A stretch of 64,000 bases of DNA from Corbicula japonica (taxonomy: Eukaryota > Mollusca > Bivalvia > Venerida > Cyrenidae). The position numbers and the translations under genes are program-made. The stretch spans positions 3,844,001 to 3,908,000 of the forward strand of contig JAZAYU010000001.1 of NCBI GenBank assembly GCA_038501625.1, in the 5' to 3' direction. Below, piece by piece: positions 45,985 through 58,400 of the stretch. Within the stretch, counting starts at the first letter, position 1, and the number at the start of each line of letters is the position of its first letter. The notes under the pieces are model-generated. The model had not been told where the DNA came from. It searched no databases and worked only from the letters and a program-made list of their open reading frames with translations.

Positions 45985-46330
45985 GGGACCGCTTTGTCGT
46001 TCACCGTCCGTCAGTCACACAACGTTGGCTATGACGTTGCCATTTCTTCATCAAACTTTCAGATTATATTGCTAACGACAACAGCCTTATGGTGATACCA
46101 ATATCTTTTGGTCAACGTTACATTTAATGGAGTGATGCCCCTTTTTACTTGGATTTTGTAACTAAACCCTTTTGTTATCTATAACTTTGCCATTTCTTAA
46201 TATTTCTTTACCTAACTTTCAAATTATATTTCTTATGATTAAAGGGTTAAGATGATGCCAAAGGGTCACATGTGACGGAATTATGCCCCCTTCGTAATTT
46301 GATTTTTAATCTGAAATAGTACCCGGGGGA
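45985..46330 (+). mobile_element. Diverged pearl-like fragment
   Basis: CACCGTCCGTCAG, CTTTGCCATTTCTT, AACTTTCAAATTATATTTCTT and ATGATGCCAAAGGGTCACAT with ATTATGCCCCCTTCG resemble pearl-type core units. Boundaries unclear. Confidence 0.4.
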
Positions 46331-46424
46331 GACACAAGTTTCAACTGAACACTCATCTAGTAGAAAACGCGACAATACAAAACGTTAAACGATATTTCCA
46401 TGCGCGCTTTTGATACAGTATTTA

Positions 46425-46512
46425 TACAGTCTAGTCGGGTTTGTAAGCTCAGTAGAGCTTGTGTTCTTTGTTATGAAATAAAATTTACTTGGCTTGTCTT
46501 GTCTTAAAAACT
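46425..46512 (+). mobile_element. Possible retroelement 3' tail
   Basis: TTATGAAATAAAATTTACTT followed by an irregular CTTGT simple repeat resembles LINE or SINE 3' ends. No coding part. Confidence 0.3.
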
Positions 46513-46617
46513 TGTTTAAATGTTTGATGTCAAGTAGAAATCGAGTGAGGCTGGTACAACGGTCTCTTACTACTTAGTGACTAGTCGAACACTTCAAAGA
46601 CATGTGTCTAAGATAAT

Positions 46618-46728
46618 AAAACTGAGATTGAAGACCAGTCTCAAACTGGTCGCCATTTCAGCCAATCAGATGCTTGAGATTTGAGACTGGTTTCCAATTC
46701 AGCTTTATAACCTTCAGCCCAAACACGT
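46618..46728. repeat. Palindromic-family copy
   Basis: AAAACTGAGATTGAAGACCA, CAGTCTCAAACTGG, then GTCGCCATTTCAGCCAATCA and TTGAGATTTGAGACTGG. The left arm is internally deleted; the right end gives TTTATAACCTTCAGCCC. Confidence 0.8.
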
Positions 46729-47318
46729 GAATTTTGTCTGTAGTTTGGTTACTGGCTAGACGGCATTTTAGGAAGAGTTTTTTGAAAGAAAAAAAAACAA
46801 CACCACATCTTTAACAAATACAAAGAACATCATTCTCTTGAACATAACCAAATAACACAAGCAATATCAGGAACAAGCAAACCCGTATGTGATGTATCAT
46901 TCTTTAAAAAAAGAAGAGAGAAACAGCCCTGCACTAAACAATCCACCGTCCTTAGCAAATCCGAATAAGAAATAATATTGAACACAATTTACATTGGTAA
47001 AACTTGCTAAGGATCGATTTGTACATGTCATAAAAATTTTTGAAACCGGGTAAAACGATAAATCAATTACAAAATTTTTCAATAATATTTATATCGGACA
47101 ATTTTATTTAAAAAATCATCAACACACTTGTTTTAAAACACATTCTTTTCTTGCCAATATCATAGAAAAGTGGTACCGTGTTTCGGCAAGCATTGTATCA
47201 ATTTAAAAAAAAATGAGTATGCCTGCAAATATATGTGTTTTGGAACTAATACACTACAAAGTAAAGAAACAAATTCTGCAAAACATGTTTCCGTTTTTTA
47301 TTTGTTCCGGCTATCATT
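46729..47318. other. Intergenic, nothing recognised
   Basis: AT-rich between two repeats. No exon or motif seen. Confidence 0.35.
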
Positions 47319-48898
47319 TACCCAGGAAACATTTGACGTCGGAAAGACGTTGGATTGACGTCAGACCTCGACGTCGGATCAACGTTGGATTTTGGTTGGA
47401 AATGAAAGTTTTTTTAGACGTCATTTCCCGACGTTGGATAGACGTCGGGTTTCGACCAAAATCCAACCACATTCCGACCAGAATCCGACCAAAATCGAAC
47501 CTCTTCCCTCTTCCTTTTATTACCATCAGTGTAATAACATTATTTAAAAATACATTCAATGTGTTTTTAAATTCATCTCTAAACCTCTCTTCTTAAAGTA
47601 ATGTGTTATATCAGCTTTGTATTATAACAGTAGTTCAGTAGCGAGACCTTTTAAGGACGAAACTTATTTCACGAAAACAACTCCGCGTGTCTTACACGTT
47701 TAGTGGGCATGAATCTGAGCAAGTTTAAGCAAAATCTAGAATTTAAGGTAAGCCATCCATAATAGGCACTATTAAGAATCCAACATCTGATTATATTTTC
47801 ATCAACTGCTTCATACCACTGACTTGTATGCAAAATTTTGATGATTTTCACCATGTAGTTTTTGAGATTTTTAGCTTTTTTTATTTAAAAAAGTGAGAAA
47901 AAACGTGAAAGTATCCAAATTCTTTAATCGGTGACAAATTTTTTTGTTATTGATAAATTCAACCCTAATTTTTGACAGTTTATCCAAAATATGTTATATT
48001 TTACTAAACCAGTTTAAGATATAATATATAAATACAGAATTTATCTTAAAATGACATTTTTTGACCAAATAAATTTAAAAAATGCATTTTTTTCTATTTC
48101 ACGAGACTAAATTAATGAAAATTGTGCAAAATCCTGATTGGTGCAATATACAAAACTTTACCATTTTTAACTATATACCTTAAACAAAATTTAAACAAAA
48201 TTTCAGAGAAGTTTACCGTCCAGTTTTAGAAATTTTCAAATTGATGACTTGAATATACACTATTCTGATAGCGAAAACCCCTTTAATCTTGATTATTTTG
48301 CTTATTTTAGTTTAAATCATGAGAATTTTATAGTCAATGACAGAATACACAGGAAAAAAAGAAATATGCCAATTATTTAAGCTCTAGGCTTACAAAAAAA
48401 ATTAGCTTCCAGTGGGATTTGAACCCTGGTCCTCTTGCATGACAGAAATCTATGCTAATTTACTACTATAGTTACCTCCCTTGGATACTCTTCTGGATAT
48501 GATGGATGGCTTACCTTAACAACAAACTACGAATACGAAAAAAAAACATACTTGCTTAATCCTTCTTCTCTGCCAAATATAAAATAATCTTTTCCCCTTC
48601 TGTGTTCGAATTCAGAAATAAATCTCTTTCGTATTTTTTTAATTGAATTTATGCATATGTATAGAAAATTTGAAAAAAAAAACAAATAATTATTCGAATA
48701 TAATTTTTCCTAGTGGGTAAAGAAGTGAAATATCTGACCAAAAACCGACGTCTATCCCACCTTATTTTCCGACGTCTAAACGACGTCACATTTTCCATGT
48801 TTTCGACGTCGGATTAACGTTGGATTTAGGTCGCCGACGTCGCGACCAAAATCCAACCTAAATCCGACGTCGTTCTGACGTCGGATGTTTACTGGGTA
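47319..48898. mobile_element. 1.58 kb DNA element with GACGTC-rich inverted ends
   Basis: The left end TACCCAGGAAACAT with GACGTCGGA is mirrored by the right end TCGGATGTTTACTGGGTA. About 180 bp at each end is dense in GACGTC, ACGTTGGAT and AAATCCAAC words. The 1.2 kb interior is AT-rich with no transposase. A fragment of the same family is at 18960-19240. Superfamily not assigned; possible TA target site. Confidence 0.75.
48405..48480 (-). repeat. tRNA-like sequence inside the element
   Basis: On the minus strand a B-box-like GGGTTCAAATCCC lies about 40 bases after an A-box-like TTAGCATAGA. Probably a tRNA-derived SINE fragment or pseudogene; stems are poor. Confidence 0.35.
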
Positions 48899-48899
48899 G

Positions 48900-50314
48900 C
48901 TGCCTCAAAAATCTGTACTTGTACTTGTACACAAGACTTTCTCTATGTTGCCAGCTACAGAGTCTGAGTTGGTAATTAGAAGAAATTCGTCACGGGTGTC
49001 AATAATGTTGACAACGAGTATCAGCATTACTTGGGCATCCTTTATCGGGGGGGGGGGGGGGGGGGGGGTTGGGGCGGGGTGGAATGGAGAGGAGGTGCAT
49101 GTGGGAATGGCGCTGTTGGTTGTGGCCATATTGGTTCGTTTCTAGTTTAAGCCTTTAACACTTATAAAGTTGAGACAGATTTTCTTTAATTATTATGTCC
49201 CTGTCATTTTGTTTCAATTTAATTATCTGGAGCATGATTTGACATGACTTTTGTCCATTTTGGTTTACACTTCTAATAAAAGAAAATAATAATATTTCAG
49301 TATTATGAGATCATTTAGACAGTTTATTAGATTTACATGAACAGTATAATACCTGAATGTTGATTGAATTAATCAACAGTATTTTAGATCTAACTTGAAC
49401 ATAGATATAATATTATAATAAGTGCTGATAGGCTAACAAAGTTCTTCGGGGCCTGGAAGTTTGGGGAGGGTAAGTGGGTTGGAGGGGGGAACAGTGACAA
49501 AATGATGTTCATTGCGTATTGAATCAACATACATACTCATTATCTCATACATTATTTCATTTGAACGTTTGTCAATGTAAAACTTGTGATCACATGAATG
49601 CAGGCAATTCTGACATTTTCTTTTCAAATTACTACAATTTACCATGAAGTATATCATCAAGTTCAATTCATTTGAAGCATGCAATTCATGGAATCAGTTT
49701 GGCAATCCGGCATTTTGCACCTTCTGGGTTCTTCTGGTTGTTAAGAATGGCTGAGTATTTTACTCCGTAAAATTTAGATAACGGAAATTATTTATTACGA
49801 AAACAAAACTCCAGAAACAAACCGCTTCAATATAATAAATTACAATGTATAATCATTGCCATCATTTACCTCGCTGCCGTATAAAAAAGGACTCTGCTGC
49901 TGCTGCTTCTACTACTGCTGCTGTTAATACTAATTGTGCTGAATCGGGTGACGTTAGGAAAGAAAGACGAAATTGATGTAGAAGATGACGATAATGACTT
50001 TAAATTTCATTTATTTTATCAGATTTGTCAGTGGTATTATATTTTTATATCGAAGCATCTGAACAAACTAGAAGATTTAAAATTCAAACTCGACTTAAAC
50101 AAGATTTGGTTCCATGAACATGTATCATACCCATAAAAACGAATCGTTTGATTTTGATAAATAATGGTTCCCGCTGGTTGAAATACGTCAGAATATACCT
50201 GAATAAGTTGTGACATCTTTGCCCAGACAACGCTGAGGAGAGCTAAAGAATCTATACATACATGTGTAAAAGAAACAATCAAAACGAAACAACTAAGACA
50301 ATCACAGAACAATG
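48900..50314. other. Intergenic, with a 22 bp poly-G tract
   Basis: G22 at 49047-49068 followed by TTGGGGCGGGG could form a G-quadruplex. A short (CTG)n run is at 49891-49923. No supported gene. Confidence 0.5.
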
Positions 50315-50885
50315 CGTATGCCATTTCCAAACACGTCTGCCAATTTCACTGATGACCGTGTTCTGTGTCATCGTCATCCGGTTTTTATGTCTGCTACTTA
50401 ACACACGTGATGGTGTTCTAATTCTGCAACAACTACATGTATATGAATTTGCTCTCTGTCTGCCAATTCCACACGAGATTGTGTTCTGCGTCTGCCACTT
50501 CCACCCGGGATTGTGTTCTGTCTGCCATTTTTACACGGGATTGTGTTCTGTGTCTGCCATTTTTACACGGGATTGTGTTCTGTGTCTGCCATTTTTACAC
50601 GGGATTGTGTTCTGTGTCTGCCATTTGTACACGGGATTGTGTTCTGTGTCTGCCATTTGTACACGGGATTGTGTTCTGTGTCTGCCACTTCCAAACTGCA
50701 TTGTGTAATGTTTCTGTCACTTCAACGCGGGAATGCAGTATTGTATTTTGTGTCCGCAACTTCCACACATGATTTTGTTCAGCGTCCGCCATTTCCACAT
50801 TGGAAAGTGTGTTCTTTGTCTGCAACTTTGCTCGGGATTGTGTTTTTTGGCTGCTACTTTTACACTGGATTGTGTTCTGGCACAT
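50315..50885. repeat. ~32 bp minisatellite
   Basis: About 16 units of the form TGCCATTTTTACACGGGATT followed by GTGTTCTGTGTC. Five central units (50521-50680) are nearly identical; the flanks are diverged. All three forward frames stay open through much of it, giving Cys-rich artefact frames. Confidence 0.9.
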
Positions 50886-51149
50886 ACAGAAAACAGCAAG
50901 ATCTTTGCCGTATGAAACCGCTCGTGTACATTTCACGTAAAGAAATAATGAGTGCGGATTAGTCATTAGTAATATAGTAAAAGTTCAAAAGTATCGACGT
51001 GTTTAATATTTGAAATATCTGGTATGGAAGTGGGAAATCAAGAAGTAAGAACTATCTAAGATACGAAAGTTACGAAATTAGAAGTGTCATGTTGTTTGTG
51101 ATATGGTTGAAAGCCGCCTTTTTCAATCAGAAGTGGAGTGCATAGTCTT

Positions 51150-51560
51150 TTCTGTCAATTTCCTTAAGGTCACCGAGTACCTAACTAGTTCACCTGATAG
51201 TGCCATTACATGTAGCTAAGTTTGTGTGTTTGTATTCTTTTGCATGCAACATGGTGAGTTGGAGTTTATTACCGAGGCAACTTGGACATATTTTTTTCAT
51301 ATGAGAATCTTAGTAGGCAGTTATGAGTTTGGGGAATTCTATAGTATGGTGTGCGTAAACCCCAGTGAGACTGGCCGTGCCAAGTCCTTGTCGGTTACAC
51401 TCGGGTAACCTATTTTTGTTAATTGTTTGTATTGTCTTTTTGAAATTGACATATTTTAAATCTTATGCACACTTTTCCTCTCTCAGTTTTGCCTGAGTGG
51501 CTATGCTTTGTTTTCTGAATATGGCTATTGCTGATACATGTATGCCTATTTCATTTGTTT
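51150..51560 (+). mobile_element. Diverged Penelope-like 3' fragment
   Basis: AGGTCACCGAGTACC, CTTTTGCATGCAACATGGTG, GTAAACCCCAGTGAGACTGG and TTTTCTGAATATGGCTATTG follow the same order as 18440-18840. Confidence 0.6.
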
Positions 51561-52399
51561 TACATTCAGAAATGAAAAGCATGCACAACATATTTGTACA
51601 ACTGCTGAGGTTAAAATGATTTGATCTTACCGACCTTTCTCGGGGGATGTCCCGGTTAGCTCAATAGCTAAATTGCCGTACGTGTTCGCTACCTAGTAGG
51701 GGGAATATAAATTTTCATGAGGTTTTCAATTATGTAAACTCTAAGTAGATAATCGAGGATATATTCAGTAATAGTGTGAAAGAAATCATTCGTTAAGTAT
51801 GTATAATATGCGCATCTGAATAGAATGTCTAGCTGTAAAAAAAGTACATTAAAGTACCTACAAGTAGTATCATAGTAGTGGGACGATGTACACCGGAAAG
51901 CTGTTTATTTCATTGCAAGTACTTGAAATTTCTGTTATATCTCCAAACGTGGGATTATTTAACTTGTTGTTATGTGCAGCTAGCTGAAAGAGGTGAGAAA
52001 TGCATGGTTTATTGACATTGTGTGTCGCTGAATAAAGAGAGGCAAATCCATGTTATCAAAACAGCATCTGAGATTATCAGAAACAACACAGCCGTCCTGT
52101 TTTAAGCGAATTACAAACACATCGAAACAAAAATCAGATAATCTTAAAGTGTGTATTCCTTATTCTTTACAATATATCAATATTCGGCCCTACAAAGAGT
52201 GTGATAAGTGAAGTATGTTGACGTCAACTGACCTGACGCTGTGTGTCAATCAAACATCTAATGGACCCTTTGATCCATCGTTGACCAATCAGCAAATAAA
52301 TTTCAAAAATACTTGTTAATCACTTGTTCTATTAGCTATGTATTTATTGGTGCACGTTTTTGTTATGTTTAACGATTTTCTACCCAAGTTACTTTCAAG
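51561..52399. other. Upstream of the cysteine-rich gene
   Basis: AT-rich. A weak tRNA-like stretch (GGTTAGCTCAATAGC) is near 51653. No promoter motif that I would defend. Confidence 0.35.
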
Positions 52400-52427
52400 A
52401 TGCGGAGTATAGTTTTTCATTGTCTAA
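52400..52427 (+). CDS. Cysteine-rich gene exon 1 (signal peptide start)
   Basis: ATG and nine codons, donor CTAA|GTAAGT (perfect consensus), phase 1. With exon 2 it forms a hydrophobic leader. Confidence 0.55.
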
Positions 52428-55400
52428 GTAAGTGGACATTATTTGAATTTATTTCATTTATGTACGACTGCACGATCCTTTGTTAATGTCATTTGGGATT
52501 ACTCGATTTAAAAAATCATTTTGTTGATGCTGAACTATAATTTCAGATATTATACAAATGATTGCCTTTACTGGCGGTTACACACTGGAAGACTTCGATC
52601 TCCCGGGAGTATTTTCAAACGCTGTCTGCACTAGTCAAGACTTTCAGGGAACTCTTGCTCCGCTGTGTACTTGTAAACAGCAGTGGAACGTTACGGATAT
52701 ACATTCATTATGCAGGTAGGTAACTTAATGTCAGATATTACTAAATCATTTCCCTTAGACCAAATTGTAAGACTTATCCCATATCTGGATTTGTTTTAAT
52801 GATGTTTTGAAAGAGAATCGTATAACTGCAAAGAGCATTCCAAAATAATTTCGGTGACAGCAATCAAACCATGTCTTCGCAAACTCCTTTTGCTAGCAGC
52901 CACTGAATCCAGTCACCCAAGACGTATGGGTAAACCGAAAGTGAAACTTAAAAAAAAATAAAAATGTCGACTTCTTTTACCCACAAATAAAAAAAAACCT
53001 TGAATTTTGCACCCAGGTTAACACCCAAACGCGCTTGTCGTCAGCCCAAAAAACTCCCTGACTTATACCCACAAAGGTGATGATAAACAGTTAGATCAAT
53101 GACATTGTCTTACATTAATATATATTAAATATAAAGTGGATGTGTTCCTATTGCTTCGGTGTGCTCCTCAACGTTTGATTAATTGTCTCAACTCTTTGAA
53201 AGCAAAAAGTCTAAAAAGCCCTTACAGCTCTCAGAACAAAAACAAACACCTCAAATAAGTGTTCATATGCGTCAAAACGGCTTTAACACAAGAAATAGCA
53301 CTGAGTGCCTCGTGTTGATTCTCAAGTGCTCCGTGCCTAATATTATCGCTTTTGTCGAGGGAAAACTGCCAAAAGATGTGCCTTAAATGCGGAAAGATGT
53401 CTGTTTATTGTGTTCCTGACCCTTTAGTTATTCAGGAACAGTTCAGATATAAAAAAGTTATAAACTAAAGTGTCAAAATAGCGATACGAAGTTTCAGAAA
53501 AGTGCACCTGACTTAGCTTTTTCCACCTTGAATTAGTAATACTATTCTTGAAATTTGATTTTCCTACTTTCAAATAAAATAGACTGAACTCGCATAAGAA
53601 AATGAACCCATTATTTGGAAAAAAGAAGCGTTTGACGTTTTGGAAAAATAGAATAATCGCTAATTAGAAATATGTGCAATTACCGCTTGTATGTGCAGTT
53701 CAATAATTATAAACTTAATGTTAATATGGATGAGTTGAAAAGTAATCAATTAAGTATAAACAAATTGTTGATGAGTACGTTTTCTTCAGACTTCACAAAG
53801 AGTTGGGTGAATGTATAGAATCTGAAATAATGAAAAACAACACTCTCGGAGGAAAAGCAAAAGGTTATTTTCATTTCGTGTTCAGGAAGGGGCGGTTTAG
53901 ACAGAACCTTGACCATTTATGCCGCAAACAGACAGGTAATAAAAACTTGTTTAGAATAACGCAAAGAGAAAGCGTTTTCTGCATTTTCTTTTCTTCAAAG
54001 CAATCCGTTTAACTGTTTATAAAAAATCTGTCAATTTTATTTCCAAAGTACATTACACGTGATCATTTCAGATTTCAAATTGACTCTGTGAAACTTCATT
54101 AGTCATATCGTATATTCATTAATCTAGTCATTATATGATAACATCAAATTCTAAACAGACTATTTACTTCTGATCTAATTTTCTTATTAGCTATAGTATA
54201 TAGTCAATTAAGTATGGTGGCTTATTTCTACCATTTCACGTGTTCGTATCGGTTAGATGATATGTCAAAGTATCATAAAAAGGAAAGATCGATATAATGC
54301 TTTTATATTTTTCTTGTGTTCGCCTTTCGATTTTCGAGGAAAATGCACGAAATAACGAAACATTGAAGGTGAAATCATGAAATTTCACACGCGAACACAC
54401 GAACTTCTGTTTTAATCACTGTTTGTGTCGTTAGGTGTAAAAACTCGTGTTGTCCTTCTTTTGTCGTGTCTTTGTGTATTCGCTCCTAGAGGGGAAAGGC
54501 GAACATAAGACAAATAATTACTGTTCGACCTTTCCTTACGTCTACCTGCCGTAACGAACACACGACAATTTTTCAGTATCGCTATTTCACCTTCAATGTT
54601 AACTTACTTCGTGTATTCGCATTTAAAGTCAAAGAGCGAATGCGCGATAAATATGTACTTTTCGACCCTCCATATTTTCGTGTCTTCGACATTTCGATCC
54701 ATCATCACAAACAAATTGGCATTGGTTCGATCTTATGTGTTTTCGTCACTTCGACACATCGTCTCGCCGACACGAAATGGCAGGTATTTTAGGGGTGTGA
54801 CAAGATCTTCCATGTGAGGAAGCTAACCAGTTAGCTTGCGGAACGTCGGTGGTTCTACCCAGGTGCCTGCTCGAGTCTGAAAATTGCCAAGAGCGGCGCC
54901 TCGGGTCTTCATCCACCATTGGGGAATAATAACAACTGTTACAGTTATCACATAATTTTTGCAATAATAGAATAGTAAATGTGTCGAAAATGGATACTGA
55001 CACAATAGAGATCATTGAAGTTACAATCTTCCAAATGAGGAATCACAATCTGGAGTTATGAGACGGGTCTCTAATCTCGGGTTTTATGATTGAAGCTCTG
55101 TCCGCATTTGGACTTCATTTCACTTTTCTTTGTCACAGATGCTGCTGGAATCGCAAGCTGCAGTACACCAAGTATTGTCCGTCAGTGTAACGCTAATTTT
55201 AAAAGCGTGTTGCATAACCTAACAGAGGAAACTGCTTGCAGGTTGGTGAAATGTTCCTATACGTTTAAAATAGTGCATGTTAATGCATTCAGGGGCAAAT
55301 CCAAGATTGCACTATATATGGGTAACATGACATGAAACAAGGAAACACAATCGTATAAGCAGGTAACTAGTTCAAGTAATTCATCTTACTTGTAGACAAA

Positions 55401-58400
55401 CTAAAATGTGTTTATTGTACATTATTGTATAAACGCTGTCAGACTTTAGAGGGGGCGTGAACAGCAATTGCCCCATAAAACCCCGCTCCCTCCTCCCTCC
55501 CCCGCTGAATCCTCCAAAGCTATGGTTTGTTCTTTAGTTAATATGTATGCCAGTCGTTTATTTCACAATGATGAACAGTTCTGGAAGTCAGTTTTCTTTT
55601 TCATAGCCGCTAGAAAACTACTAAGCACGTTCTATTTTCGTTAACAAGGACATTTAATACTTTACTTCGTTCCCTTAAACAGCAAAACGGAAGTACTAAG
55701 TAAATGCTTTTGGGACAGTTTGAAGCCACATTGTTCTGCCTCAACAACGTACTTCTGGTGGAAGCTCGCCGAATCTCACCTTGGACGGCATTGCACAAAA
55801 TAGTAAGCATATGTTTTAAGGGTACACTGTCGTGCACTATTTTCAATACATGCAACAAATTATTATGTTCAATGTTCCTGATGATATAGTCTAGTATTTA
55901 TTTTGAAACAAACCCAATTACTTCAAAGTTTTTGCATTACCCTATCCAATGTGCAGAATTGTGTCCCCTTTAACAGCTTTAAAAGCATATGAGATCATTA
56001 TTTTTAATGATATAATTTATGCCAATATGTTAAATCATTAAAAGTGTCACTATATACCACGTGGTTTGTGACGTCAATGTTTTTGTATTGCAGCAAGAAA
56101 GACCCATTGATTCAAATCTTCGAGATCTTGTAAATATTTAATAAGCTCACCATTTTCGGTGAAATTTAGCGCATTCTAAGGGGAAAGTTGAACACTACTA
56201 CCCACGATTGTCAATTTAATGGTCGCCTTAGATCTGCCTTTGTCCGTGATTTGGGGCAAATGCTGATAAAATTCAATTTCAGTATTTTCCCCGAATGACA
56301 GACAAAAGTAGACATAAGACGACACATCTTTTGGCACTGTCATGAACATAGCCATATTCTTTGATTTGAATCTCTCACTCTAGCGGGAAGGCAAGAGCTG
56401 AAACATGCAGGAATATCGAAAAGGCATTCCATCCATACGTACGCTTTTCCGTCAAAGAATGTCTGTAAGATATTTTCTTTAATTTGTTATTAATTTTGAC
56501 CTTTCTTGGGTACATATGTTCTTTGTTTTGTAGAATATCCGACAACACTGTAAATTGACGATGAACATATTGTTTAGCCAACAAAGACTGTGACCTGACA
56601 TAAACACCAAAAGCATATATTATGAGACGTTTTATTTTGAGAGCATCCTTAATCAATATCAAAAATACTAATCCGCAAATAATGCTCAAACTCACTCCGG
56701 GTACTAGCCCTTGATAACAACAATATACAACACACGAACTACATAAATTTAAATCTCGTTGCAAAACTCAAGCTTCTCTGATTCCGCACAGCGATGAGCC
56801 CACAGCAGGTGTTGTTTGCGTAGTGCACTCTTGTAAGCTCAATCATAAAACTGAGATTGAAGACCAGTCTTGAATCTCAAGCATTTGTTTCGCTGAAAAT
56901 GAGACAGTTTTTTTTTTATTTCAGCCAATCAGGTGCTGTGGATTTGAGACTGGTATGCAGTGGTCGTTATTGTCTCATTTCCGGCAAAATAACCTACTAG
57001 TATCTTCCTTAAAACGACTCGTCAAGTCGTCTTTTTAATAGCCGTGATGGCTATATTAGTCTCAGTTGCAGTGATTTGTCAAACATAACGCCATAGAAAA
57101 TCGCTGTATTAGAGTTTATAACCAAACAGTTGCTTTCTCAAATGTTTTGAGGACATGAAAACTGGATTGTGTAGTGTGAATTACACGGTGACGTCCAAAG
57201 CGTTTCACGTTTTAAAACAAAAATATGTTATTCATATCCTAGTTAAATTATCCTTTCAATTCATTCTAATACACTTCTGATAAAAAAGATTTTTGGAAAG
57301 GCTTTTGGAATAGCTAAACGTTTACGACAAACGCAAAGATACATGTACTTCTTACAGAAGTTAATGTTTACTTTGAAATGGGGCGCGTCACGGGAAAAAG
57401 TACCTTCGGACAGTTTACGCCAATCTTTGATATGACGTCCTAAATTTGAGCAGACGACGTTACTAATTATGCATTTCGCGGTAAAAATACCATTTTATTG
57501 TCAAAATGCGTAACAAAATCACATTTTAATTATAATCAATTTATTTATAGTTGTAAGTTCTGTCTCAATTTAGAAAAAACTAAAATATCACTTAAGGTAA
57601 TTCATACCCCCAGACAGTACAGTTATCTTAATGATGAGCTGTGAAAATTAAATTATCATTTTTTCAACAATTTCCGGACAAATCGTTATTATATTGTTAC
57701 AAACAGATGAATATTGATAATAACAGGAGACAATTGTTGAAAAAAATGTATTTTGTTAGAAAAGTAATAAAATGTGGTACCTGCTATGTTGTCTAATCCG
57801 GGTGTCAAAATAAAGCATTTTCCACTGAAATAAATCCAAAACAATTAATTACAATATCCAGTTCAATGTTCCATCTAGGGCCAACCAGTGTTACTTTTTC
57901 AAAATAACTTTTTAAACATTGACTATTATGAATTTCAAAACACTGCACAAATACCATCACACAAGATGTACATTGTTATACATGTAGAGATTAAACTGTC
58001 CTACAGGTAAACACAAGTGGGCATGATTTGCATGCTTTTTGCATGGGTGAGTGACCTCATGGGACAAAGGATGATGTGTTTGGATTTTGATTTATAAGAG
58101 CAATATTTTCAAGTTATTTAGAAAAAGTAACACTGGTTGACCCTAGATGGAACATTAAACTGGATATTGTAATTAATTATTTTTGATATATTTGAGCGGA
58201 AAGTGCTTTATTTTGACACCCGGATTAGACAACATAGCAGGTACCACATTTTATTACTTTTCTAACAAAATTCATTTTTTTTCAACAATTGTCTCCTGTT
58301 ATGATCAATATTCATCTGTTTGTAACAATATAATAACAGTTTGTTTGGAAATTGTTGAAAAAATGATAATTTAATTTTCACAGCTCATCATTAGTGCAAC

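Noticed and set aside
45778..46095. 105-codon frame
   Set aside because: Overlaps a pearl-like fragment, with no domain or splice context.
50437..50885. Regular direct repeats resembling a CRISPR array
   Set aside because: Units are contiguous with no unique spacers, and the sequence is eukaryotic.
50262..50966. Cys-rich frames of about 110-149 codons on both strands
   Set aside because: Product of a ~32 bp minisatellite that stays open in three frames. No signal peptide or splice structure.
51650..51720. Possible tRNA on the plus strand (GGTTAGCTCAATAGC)
   Set aside because: There is an A-box-like stretch but no usable B box or anticodon stem.
56375..56764. Minus-strand frame of 129 codons with a hydrophobic stretch
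   Set aside because: No recognisable family, antisense in an intron and in AT-rich DNA; not enough to call a gene.
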